Shown: positions 1-9,326 of the stretch, one piece after another | Numbering within the stretch: the first letter of the stretch is position 1 | Layout of the letters: each line of letters starts with the position of its first letter | Source: Dactylis glomerata | Taxonomy: Eukaryota; Streptophyta; Magnoliopsida; Poales; Poaceae | Direction of reading: 5' to 3' | DNA length: 64,000 nucleotides | Assembly (NCBI GenBank): GCA_007115705.1 | Contig: QXEO01000881.1 | Location: 1,272,769-1,336,768 of the forward strand | Notes under the pieces: model-generated | Told to the model about the DNA's origin: nothing | The model's input: only the letters and a program-made list of their open reading frames with translations | Database searches by the model: none | Made by a program: the position numbers and the translations under genes

Positions 1-19
1 AATACTACTTTTATTGAAA

Positions 20-1560
20 TCTCCACCCATAGATCGGGTTCCCCACCCCTCCCGACACCGGCGAGGCCGGCCGGAGGAGGGGGAACCGATCTATGGAGGA
101 GGCGGAGCTTGGAGGCGGCGGCTAGGTCAAAGAGACGGAGGAGAAAAACGTAGCTTGTATGGATTGATATGAACGTGAATAACATATTCTGATGAAACTG
201 AACTGATGAAAAAGTAGGGATTGGTAGATTTAAAATTGTAGTGACCTAGGGGGCTTTCTACAATGTCTAAAACCCAGAGCACATATCTCAAAGCAAGCTT
301 GTATGGTACAAGATAAGACCAAGACCCACATCCATATGTGGTTTTACTTTACCGCTGGGCCGTACGAGATACACATGTCGTATTTTTTTACCTGGAACAC
401 CCTGAAGCTACCCTAAAGTTTGGCAGAGTAAATTTCGTACTCTACCTACCCTTGTTAGCAACCGTGGAGACGTAGGACACCTGATTCTATTTCTACTCCT
501 CATCTTTTGTATACGTACACGACTAGTTGTAGTAGAAGATTGAGTCCCAGAAACAAACCACCAGATTAATACTAGCAAATTGATCAAATCGGGGCAAATT
601 CCAATCGCTATCTTAAATGAACTGATCCAAATGCTCATACCAAAGTGTCAACTATTCTCCAATCTGTAGTGCGTCAGTCAGCGATGGTGATTCAATTAGA
701 TTGCATATCTTACCTGATAGAATTTTGATGGGCTAAAAGGTTTCAAAATTTAATACTTATGATAGCGCTGACCTGCAAACAAAAGTTGTTCATTTCATAA
801 AGTTGCATTATTCAAAATTTCATCTCTGAATATTTGCTCAAACCCAACCGTACTTTGTTGGCATTGTACCTGTGCAAACCGACAACTTCGAGCTTATTGG
901 AGGATCGAGATGTGGAAGTAGGATCCACATACTTGCAGAGGTGGCTTTTAAAGGATCTATTCGAGTCACAAGATTTGGTAAAATTAAGGAACATGAAAAC
1001 TAGGGATTGGAAGGTCATGTCCATTAAAATTAGCGTGATTGTTGTATCAAAGTTTGTTTGGTTGAAAAATAAAAGAGTTTTTTAAGAGGTTTTAGCCACT
1101 AGAAAAATTCTATCGAAACATAGTGCAAATGGATCATTATAAACAAATCATGCGGGATTCAAAACTTACAAATCGGAGGGAAAATACCAACGATTATTAA
1201 TCATCCATAAGTCCTATGGAAGTCCTTCACATGTAAGAGACCTAAAACTTTAGCAAGTTAAATTCCAACTAGCATCCCCTATAAGATTTCTGTGGGATCA
1301 ATAATGGTGGACCAAATGGTAGTGTGTCTTGGGTTTAAGGTTTAGGGCTTCAATTTCCCATTCATACTACAGAATTTTCACTAAATCATGTGAACAACTT
1401 AGAAGTAACTATGTACGTAGAGAGCATCTCTATGTATATTGGACACGCTAGCCAAGTAGGTGACCCATATAGAATTGTGGTAGAAGTGTTGGTAACAGTT
1501 TGGTGTTTCAAATTTTATTAACCTCGTGATCACACCTCCAGGGCACCAACTAATAACGAA
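20..1560. repeat. Left copy of a noncoding segmental duplication
   Basis: Positions 24-130 resemble 19777-19885: both hold a CCGGCCGGAGGAGGGGGAAC core flanked by near-palindromic GATCGGTT/AACCGATC-type sequence. Positions 715-1560 resemble 20000-20880 in the same order, with many substitutions and small indels; shared blocks include GTGCAAACC, TGTGGAAG and AGAGCATCTCTATG. The copies lie upstream (in + coordinates) of two related minus-strand F-box genes, so the whole unit was probably duplicated together. No convincing coding sequence was seen here. Short reading frames at 408-638 and 812-1085 have no recognisable motif. Confidence 0.65.
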
Positions 1561-2440
1561 AAAACTCCAACTTGTTAGTTATGAAGAAAGAGTAAAATGC
1601 ATCCATGGAACACCAAGTTGCCCCAACTGTGCACTTTAGTCACGAAATCGTATTTTGCTAGATTTTTGGTCGCCAACTTGCCATTCGACGTGGGAACACT
1701 GGCGAAATAAAACGATGAGGCAACGTCGTCTTCTGCTCGTATCGCCCTGCGTGTGTGCCGCTGTCTGGCCGCGTGCATGATGTCGCCCCACGAATGTGTC
1801 GATTCCAAGTCAGGGGTGTGTCTTGGGCTCTTGGTTGTGTCGATACCAACTGCGATGCGCACGACTTTGGCTCCATCGCCACCCCGTAGATGCGGTAAAA
1901 CATAGAAATAGTACATTGGGCCACAACATCGTGCATCGAGGCATGCTGCATTGTTGAAGGCGTGGTCAATGTCCGCCAGGAGCTTGCCGCGCACGAACCA
2001 GGAAGGAGGACTGGTCTGTGGACATTAGCACAAAGCCTTCTAACCTCTTCGTCGAAAGCGACCAGTGGAGACACACCCACCGCGACATGGCTGCCGCCGC
2101 CTCAAAGGCGGGGATGGGAAACTGTACAAAAAAATTATTTGTCCCTCCTTTTTATTCTTGTTACAACTAAAAACACACACAAAAAAGTGGAGAGCTGCAT
2201 GCCCCACTATCCGTTATGATCACGCCATCCGACGATCTGCTTTCTGGCAAGTCATGTTACCCACTTACCTAGGAACTAGGATAAGCCCATGACTAAGTAA
2301 CCTACCGTCCTGCCCCTACGCAAACGAGGCTAGGCATACGACTCAATCAGCTAAGCCAAACTACGTCAAAGGCTAGTGTACATGGGTACTCACAAGCACC
2401 GATAAAAAACTAGCACGACATCACAAAAGATCTACCTAAG
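1561..2440. other. Intergenic, no gene recognised
   Basis: Overlapping minus-strand reading frames of about 140 codons (1575-2080) exist but show no family motif, and their amino-acid composition looks like chance translation of GC-rich DNA. The segment is downstream of the first F-box gene. I see no terminal repeats. Confidence 0.4.
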
Positions 2441-2448
2441 TCCTAGAT

Positions 2449-2564
2449 GGTTGGGTTCAAGACCTAACTAAATATCATAAAAAAGATACACGTTGTTCTA
2501 TTCAAGCTGGTTGGGTTCAAGACCTAACTAAATATCATAAAAAAGATACACGCTGCTCTATTCA
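2449..2564. repeat. Two-copy 60-bp tandem repeat
   Basis: A 60-bp unit beginning GGTTGGGTTCAAGACCTAAC occurs at 2449-2508 and again from 2509, with only two visible base changes (GTTGTTC versus GCTGCTC). It lies just downstream of the first F-box gene and looks like a recent local duplication. Confidence 0.9.
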
Positions 2565-2643
2565 TAAAAGAAGAAATATACAACATTCTGTTGGTAGAAA
2601 AGAAAATACACCTTTGTGAATCAGAACTAAATAATTAAGATTT

Positions 2644-3804
2644 CTAGTGTCCATCTGCCAGTGAGCGTGAGAACAAAGGAACATATGAAAGATAAGGACC
2701 CTTACAGTCATATCCAAGATCACATATAGAATGCAGCTCCCTAGAATCCATGTCGTACGACATAAGTTCAGTGATTGATATGGATGTCGAGATTATACTC
2801 CTACATAGTAGAAATATCACCTTGTATTCTGGGTGGATGATAACATCATAGTCAGGCCATGAATCCTCTTCTCCAAACAATTGCAAATAGCTGACCTTGT
2901 GCTTCAAGGTCCAATTTTCCGCACTACAACAACCTTCAAGGGCCCATATTGATAGTTGAGAAGAACTAGAAATTGCCAAATACAATTGACCTTGTGATAC
3001 ATAAATATCATGAGCAGCATAACTATATGACGTAGGAATAGGAATGGCCCTAGAATTTCCCTCCATGTCTATGGCAGCAACCACCTTGTCACGATAGGAA
3101 GATAAATATAGCACCCCTCTGAAAAATCTGCTGCTTGAAAATTTGTCAATACGAATTGGACATTCCCAGTTGCTCGGATGTGTCCAAAGTCTAGTTTTGG
3201 AAGAGTAGATCCCCAATGATTTGATGGGTGTATCAACATCCTGTGTATTGATCATATCCACATCCACAAACTCGAACACATGGAAGTGAGAGGAGACGAC
3301 CGGGTCAAACCCCAGGAGAGCGACCTGCCCCTCGCTGGACCAGTCGGTGCCAGGAACGGCAGCCCATCCCTTGGTGGCTGGATTGCACACCACGTAATCC
3401 GTTTCCCAAAGACAATCGGGCTCCTGTCGCCGGCAGAGGAGAAGGCCATTGCAGCAGTCCAACATGTCAATGTGAATGTCACAAAGCCTATATTTGGGCA
3501 GGAACGAGAGGGAGGGGTCGATGTCATGGCACCAGTTCCTTGTTAAGCTTTCGTAATGACGGTCCATAGCTTGACAACACAGATGGCCGGTTTTGTAGAA
3601 GAAGCCGGCGAGGGTCGACTGGGGAAGCTTCTTGCGTTGGTCAGGGTGAGAGATGACGTCGCGCCATCGGCTGCAGACGCACTTGCAGCGAAGGGAGAAC
3701 TTGAAGGGCACGCGCGAGATGATCTCAACGAGGAGGTCATCGGAGAGCTCGGAGAACGGGCTCCTCTCCGCGTCCCTCTTTTTCCTGGAGACCCGGGCTT
3801 CCAT
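2644..3804 (-). CDS. F-box protein (copy 1)
   Basis: The predicted protein of 386 residues starts MEARVSRKKRD at the first ATG (3804); the open frame continues upstream only through non-ATG codons. An F-box occupies about residues 16-60 (FSELSDDLLVEIISRVPFK, then CKCVCSRWRDVI). F-box proteins bind SKP1 and recruit targets to SCF ubiquitin ligases; the target here is unknown. The rest resembles plant F-box-associated domains, with landmarks DCCNGLLLCR, VVCNPATKGW and HVFEFVDVD that are typical of beta-propeller-like substrate modules. It is a single-exon gene. A clear paralogue lies at 22024-23208 on the same strand (shared LLVEIISRVPFK, DCCNGLLLCR, LSYVPLFS), so this is one of a duplicated pair. 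No stop or frameshift is seen, so it could be functional. Confidence 0.85.
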   Translation of the reverse strand: MEARVSRKKRDAERSPFSELSDDLLVEIISRVPFKFSLRCKCVCSRWRDVISHPDQRKKLPQSTLAGFFYKTGHLCCQAMDRHYESLTRNWCHDIDPSLSFLPKYRLCDIHIDMLDCCNGLLLCRRQEPDCLWETDYVVCNPATKGWAAVPGTDWSSEGQVALLGFDPVVSSHFHVFEFVDVDMINTQDVDTPIKSLGIYSSKTRLWTHPSNWECPIRIDKFSSSRFFRGVLYLSSYRDKVVAAIDMEGNSRAIPIPTSYSYAAHDIYVSQGQLYLAISSSSQLSIWALEGCCSAENWTLKHKVSYLQLFGEEDSWPDYDVIIHPEYKVIFLLCRSIISTSISITELMSYDMDSRELHSICDLGYDCKGPYLSYVPLFSRSLADGH

Positions 3805-4488
3805 CGCCGGCCAAACTACAGATCGAGACGGGGGAGGGAAGACCAAGAGACTCGTCCACCGGTGCTACCAAGTGACCTCTTTCTACACTAGGTCGCGAAC
3901 TGCGAACGGGCAGCTAGGGTTTCCACGCTCGGCGGCGGTGTGGGCGGGGGTGGTACGAGAAAGACGAGCTATGGTTCAGGTAGCTGTGATATATGGGCCG
4001 TGCGAGTTGAAAGGGCAAACTACTTTTCGTACGCGGGCCTGAGTCGTTTACTAGACACACGTCGTCGCTAGCTCGTTTGACTTTATCCTTTTTTTTAGAG
4101 CGACTTCATCCTTTTCTGAGAGAAAAGCTTTACCCTAGGGAAATCCACTTCGGCCCATACGTCCAGATGATCTTATTATCTAGACCATCCAACTACCTCG
4201 GGATCCCTGATGCACACATGTATTCCAGTCAGTATTCAACCGTACACCAACTTATTTTACAGTGCATGTCTCCACTCCTACAGTCCACATCATGTACCAG
4301 TCAGACGTCAACCCAGAAACAGTACATGATGTGGATACTTTTCTTGTACCACCGGAGCAAAATCTTGTACCAGCATCCACGGTGACATTAACAGTATCTG
4401 GATTTATTTTGTCATTCAGATTAGAATCAAACAGAAACTCAAACCCCTAAGATTTTGCATATTTTAGCTAAACTGTCGTAAAGATTAC

Positions 4489-4942
4489 CTTGGGTTCATT
4501 TTTCTGATTGCATCCACTTTCTCCTCCCTCAGAACTCTCTCCATCAGATGGCAGAAGCTTCAGCATTTTTCCGGCCTGATGCTTGGATTGTTTGTCAGTG
4601 CTCCTCACACCACCAACTGAAACTGAAATCTACAAACAAGAAGAATGAATGATCAAGCTCAGAACAAACTGCAAAAACAACAAACAAATGAGAGGTGCTC
4701 ACACTATCACTTACCTCTTTTCCACCCACACATAGGGAGAATCTATTAGCACACACTCCCATCACAACAATGGTGGTGCTCGTCACGCTGGGAGCCATTA
4801 AACCACTCTTTGAACTGAAGGAGGTACCTTCGAAGGATATACAGAAATGAATCTCAAAGCTCGGAGCCTGGTTTCCCTCCAAAGCACAGAAGGATTTGAA
4901 ATTCAAATCCAATGCATGTTGTTCATACAACAGTGCACACAT
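4489..4942 (-). other. Possible two-exon coding fragment, unrecognised
   Basis: On the minus strand a frame of about 76 codons (4942 down to about 4715) ends in GGKE before a consensus donor (GAG|GTAAGTG). A second open segment (4629-4489) follows a TTTGTAG acceptor and ends at AAG|GTAATC. The joined product has a Ser/Gly/Glu-rich end but no domain I can name. It sits just downstream of the FAR1-related pseudogene and upstream of the F-box gene. It may be a real small exon pair, a captured gene fragment or chance. Confidence 0.25.
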
Positions 4943-5216
4943 ATTTTATTGCTATCAACCAAACCTCCTCAGCACCATTAATATTAAACCTTAAGGGAAG
5001 TATTTCTCCTAGTGATCTTCCTTATCGCAATGCTCATTAAGAATCAGAACAATTTCTTTTAAGCACACAAGACTCATCTCTGACTGCACACAACTACTAG
5101 TCCTAAATAATGTTTTCATAAAAATACAAAATAGTAGTCCAGTACACAAACTCATCTCAGATGTCGAGTTGGTTGAGTTTTAATCATTTTCATACGCACA
5201 GTAAACCGATGATCTC

Positions 5217-7054
5217 TCACGACTGCTTGACACATGTGCTCCTTCTATGCCCGGCAACCCCACAATTTGTGCACTTTCTAGCCTTCCTTGCTGTTTCGGA
5301 GCGTCACCACGCCGAGAGCAAGTTGTTATCTTGTGACCACTGCATCAACATATGGTGCAGAAACGGGTGCATTTGGTCAAGCCTCCATTCCCCTCATAAG
5401 GGCCTTATCTCTGCTTGTAGTGGGTCGTCCAGCACCATGATTCTTCAGTGGTGCTCCAGTCCGTCGAGCTCGTTCAATTCCATATCCACATCTTATCCAT
5501 TCCCAAGCAAATGTACCTCTCGCCCAACTGTTTCATGATCAACAGCAGGCTTGTCTTCTAACCCAAGACCATCTGTCTTTTCATTATATGGTGTCAATGT
5601 CGCAATATCACTGTCAAGTAGTCTGATCGCCCTCTCGGATGGCTCAACACTTGCACACCTAATCTGACAACTTCAAGGGCCTTCTTGTAGAGTGTTTGTA
5701 TGACGGTATGTGAATGATTTCGTTGAACCTTGGTTCTGTTGGTAAACAATTAGATGATCGGGTAAAATATCCCTAGCATTCTTGGACCATCTCTTCATAA
5801 TATGCTTATTAGGCAACTCCTCGATACCTAGATGGTCCATAACCTGGTGGTTCACGAAATAGTTGTGTCACAAAACAACATTTTCTAGAATAATGATAAA
5901 ATGAACAAAAAATTTACTGTCATAAAGGTCACAAACTTTTCTGACCTTGAGAGTGTGGCAACAAAATACCCATGTGCTCTAATAGCCCACACTCACATTC
6001 AAATAGTTCTCCAGCATCAACCACTTTCACCTCAAAAACAACCCTGCTCCACTTCTCTCTCTTATGAGGTTTTGTGTGCTTCACCAAATATAACCTGCCA
6101 TTCTCGACCTCCTCAACCCGATATGCACCAGCCTGATAAAGGTTGTGACCAAATTGTTCAAACATTGCTCGTGTGTAAATTTTACTTGCATACTCTTCCA
6201 CCGGCAAGTTAACACAGACGAGTGGTTTTGCCTGCAAAGTAACACAAGATATCAATAGCAACATTTCTGTACAAACCAAAAGAAAAATGCAACCAGCTGC
6301 AAACAAAGCTTTCTATGATTTGTGTACTCACCACTTTAGTTCTCTTTTCCTCATATTCCTCATCCTTCTCGCGATCATGCTGCTGCCTCATGTAATGTTT
6401 CACAAATAAATTCATCGCGCATCCGACGGGGACATAGTTCTTCAACATCATGTTTGCGCTCTCATTCCGTTGCATGCTCGTCATTTTCGCACAGAAGACA
6501 CCTTTGTAGTACGGCTTTGCCCACTTATGCCGCACCTCATATATTTGTGTCATGTACGGGTGTGTCTTTAGGTTTTATTTCGCTATCAGCAACTCCCAAG
6601 ATGCCTTGAACTCGTCAGCTGTAAGCATGTGATTGATAACCTTGTGGAACTCAGCCCTGAACATTTTTCTTGCTGTACAGGGGACCTAAGCTCGTCTTTG
6701 CCTTCTTCAGTAAATGTCACTTACATCACCAATGCACTGTATCTGGCAGCATATTTTTAATCACCACTTCCATCGCCCTGTTCTGATATGCATTTTTCGG
6801 AGGGTAAAAGAAAATTGCATGTAATGATGTAAATAAAGGAGGACATGCCAAGAAATTTTAGCTCCTGTAGAGGGAAAAAAATATGCCGCACACTAACCTG
6901 CTAGAATTGTCATCGGTGCCTAACCACCCATCATCCTAACAAATTCAGTGAAAACCCACTCGAAAGTCTCTGTTTGCTCATCCCTCAGGCAATCGGATCA
7001 TGGCAGGGCACTCGCAACGGCATGAACATGTGTTTTCACCCATTGGCTTGCCCT
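5217..7054 (-). pseudogene. FAR1-related (FRS) pseudogene, 3' part
   Basis: Read on the minus strand, this holds the C-terminal half of a FAR1-related protein, a family of transcription factors derived from Mutator-like transposases. Visible blocks are QIYEVRHKWAKPYYKG, a SWIM-like segment (ASKIYTRAMFEQFG, then CECGLLEHMGI), KRWSKNARDILP, and a final zinc knuckle CTNCGVAGHRRSTC ending in a stop at 5219-5217. It is broken. Relative to the paralogue at 43499-47660, about 540 bp covering most of the MULE transposase domain is missing at about 6990. In-frame stops lie at about 6712-6740 and near 6925, and several frameshifts separate the blocks. The next upstream coding base is separated by the retroelement at 7055-17348; the remainder is at 17349-18440. 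Confidence 0.85.
7050..7054. repeat. Target-site duplication GCCCT, left
   Basis: The five bases GCCCT immediately before the 5' LTR are repeated at 17349-17353 immediately after the 3' LTR. This is the 5-bp duplication expected for Copia-type integration, and it shows that the element still sits at its original insertion point. Confidence 0.95.
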
Positions 7055-8168
7055 TGTAAGGGTAAATTGCCCCTAAGTGTTTTTGGTAATTAATGACAAT
7101 CCCTATGGACTAATGTTTTCATTGAGATTTTTATGAAGGAATTGTTCATAGGAATTGCTTGAAGTTCATGTGTTGGATTCAAGGCTTGGATGCCATGAAG
7201 ATAAAGATATATCTTAAGTATTGGCATCAAGATCATTGAATAGAAGAGATGAATCCAATATGATCAAGAAGAAGAAATAAAGATGTTGTTCTTGTGTAGA
7301 ACTCAAGTATTCCATGCTCTAGCTTATGTGCTAAGCCAAGGAGTCTCAAGATCTTGAGAGTTTGGTTACATGAGAAGAATTCAAGTTATGGCTCTATGTC
7401 GAGGTCATGATGGTCTCATGAGTTGAACCATGGTTGACCAAGACTTAGAGCATGCAATCAAATGAAGAATTCCCTATGCATCTCAAGAAGATCATATGTT
7501 TGAAGCTTGTCGTCCATTTGGTGATAATGGACTTGTGAAGATGAGTGTTAACAAAGCTATCCCATAATGGTTTATGGGGGAGCCAATTAAAGTCTTCACG
7601 AAGCAACAATGATCAAGTGAAGCATTCCGGCTTGATGAGAGCATGAAGCATCATCATCAAGATCAAGCGGGATGCTCAAGGCAAAGGTATGTCCTTGCTA
7701 GGTTTTCCTTTTACCGGTCTCAAGGTGTTTGTTGGGAGACCGGGTTATAGGATAGATAGCCACACTATCAAGAGGGGCTTTTGGTTGGGTAACTTGATCA
7801 CATCGTCATAGGGAGCTCAATCCTTTGCATACTTTGCATCTTCCTAGTTTGTTGCTTCTTGGTGTTTCTCCATGTGAGGTTCTTGTGCTTGTTGCTAGCT
7901 TTCCAACAAGCCCAAGTTCATCGAAAACGGAATCCAAATGCATCTTCTATTGCGTTTTCGAGTTGAGAGGTTTTACCGGTTCTTCACTTTGGAAGGTTTC
8001 ACACCTCTCCACATTTCGTATTTTTCCTCTTGACTTTTCTTGGTGTTTCTCTGCATAAAGTTGTAGTACTTTTTCTAAGCTTTTCAAAAAGTCCAAGTTT
8101 GCTAAAAACGGAGTTTGGATGCAAAAGTTATCGCGTTTTTCGTATGAGGGTTTTTGCAGTTTTCCAAA

Positions 8169-8258
8169 TCCGGAGCTGCTCCGGGCTCTGCTCCGGGCTG
8201 AGCAGTGCCACTCCGGAGTGCAATCCGGAGCTGCTCCGGGCCCTGCTCCGGAGCGCCC
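8169..8258 (+). promoter_or_regulatory. GC-rich palindrome cluster in 5' LTR
   Basis: Repeats of TCCGGAGCTGCTCCGG and GCTCCGGG, many self-complementary, stand out in an otherwise AT-rich LTR about 35 bp before the TATA box. The same block is at 16251-16340 in the 3' LTR. Palindromic repeats at this place are described for Sireviruses and are thought to be regulatory. Confidence 0.65.
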
Positions 8259-8290
8259 CGAAAACTTTGTAACGGACAGTTTTCTTGCCC

Positions 8291-8297
8291 TATAAAA
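8291..8297 (+). promoter_or_regulatory. TATA box of 5' LTR promoter
   Basis: TATAAAA followed by GGGGGCTTCTTCCCC, downstream of the GC-rich palindromes, is the most likely core promoter for the genomic RNA. The U3/R border would fall about 30 bp later. The matching copy in the 3' LTR is at 16373-16379. Confidence 0.7.
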
Positions 8298-9272
8298 GGG
8301 GGCTTCTTCCCCAATGGTTTTCTAGGGTTCCTAGTGTGTTCTTGAGCATTTCTCTCACCTCCATTGTTGACTCTCTTGAGCTTGCTCCCTCCCTCTTCCC
8401 TCCAACGATTCTTGCATATTTTTGAGGGATTTGGTAGAGGAGATCTTGATCTACAATCTCCACCAATTCATTCCTCCTCTAAGTGAGGGGAATCCTTTGA
8501 ATCAAGATCTCGGGGTCATTGGTTGACCTCCACCCTTGTTCTTCCTCTCTAACTCCTCCATAGCATTTGTTGCCTTGGTGGGATTTGAGAGAGAAGGATT
8601 TGAGCACTTCCCCTTGTGTTCTTGCTTTGCATCCTTGCATAGTGTTGAGCTCTCCATTACGATTAGTTCGAGTGAGAGACCGTGAGCTTGTTACTCTTGG
8701 AGGGTGACCTCCTAGTTGGCTCGGTGATTGTGCCACGGTGTCCTCTTCGTGGAAGATTGTGAAGAGGCCCGGGCTTCCCCTTCGTGGGAGTTGTGAAGTG
8801 GTTGTGGAGCTTGCCATCTCCGGAGTGGAGGAAAAGCTAACCATAAGAAGGGGTCCCTAGCTTCGTGGGGGACTCGGAGAAGAAGGTGAGCCTTCGTGGC
8901 GTTCGGGGGCCTTCGTGGTTACCCGCATCTCTCCAACGGTGATTAGCTTACTTTATGTAAGTGAACATCGGGATACATCTTCGTCTCCGCGTGCCTCGGT
9001 TATCTCTATACCCGAGTTTATTTCCTTGTGATAGCCATCGTGCTTGAAGTACTCATATCTTGTTTATCACTTGTGAAATATATCTTGTGCTATCTTGCTT
9101 ATATCTAGTTGTTGTTGTTGCACTTAGTTGAGCCTAGCATATTTAGGTCTTGTGCTTGAAGAAAATAAACGTTAGTTTAATTCCGCATTCCTTCAAGCCA
9201 ATTCCGTAATTGTTTTTAAAACGCCTATTCACCCCCCCCCCCCCCCTCTAGGCGACATCTCGTCCTTTCAAT

Positions 9273-9284
9273 TGGTATCAGAGC
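9273..9284 (+). other. Primer-binding site (initiator Met-tRNA)
   Basis: TGGTATCAGAGC lies 2 bp after the 5' LTR. It matches the complement of the 3' end of plant initiator methionine tRNA, the usual primer for minus-strand synthesis in Copia-type elements. Confidence 0.93.
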
Positions 9285-9326
9285 AAGGTCTCTCCTTGTT
9301 CAGGCTTCACCGCCTTGAGAGTAAAG

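Larger units (their letters stand above)
7055..9270 (+). repeat. 5' LTR
   Basis: 2216 bp from TGTAAGGGTAAATTGCCC to CGTCCTTTCA. It contains a cluster of CCGGAGC/GCTCCGG palindromes (8169-8258), a TATA box (8291-8297) and a poly-C run near its end (9230-9246). Compared by eye with the 3' LTR there are about seven substitutions, all transitions, and two length differences (near 7082 and in the C-run). Reading frames inside it, such as 8479-8844, recur in the other LTR only because the LTRs are copies. Confidence 0.95.

Noticed and set aside
9273..9284. Possible tRNA gene at the TGGTATCAGAGC site
   Set aside because: Only the 12-base primer-binding match is present; there is no cloverleaf.
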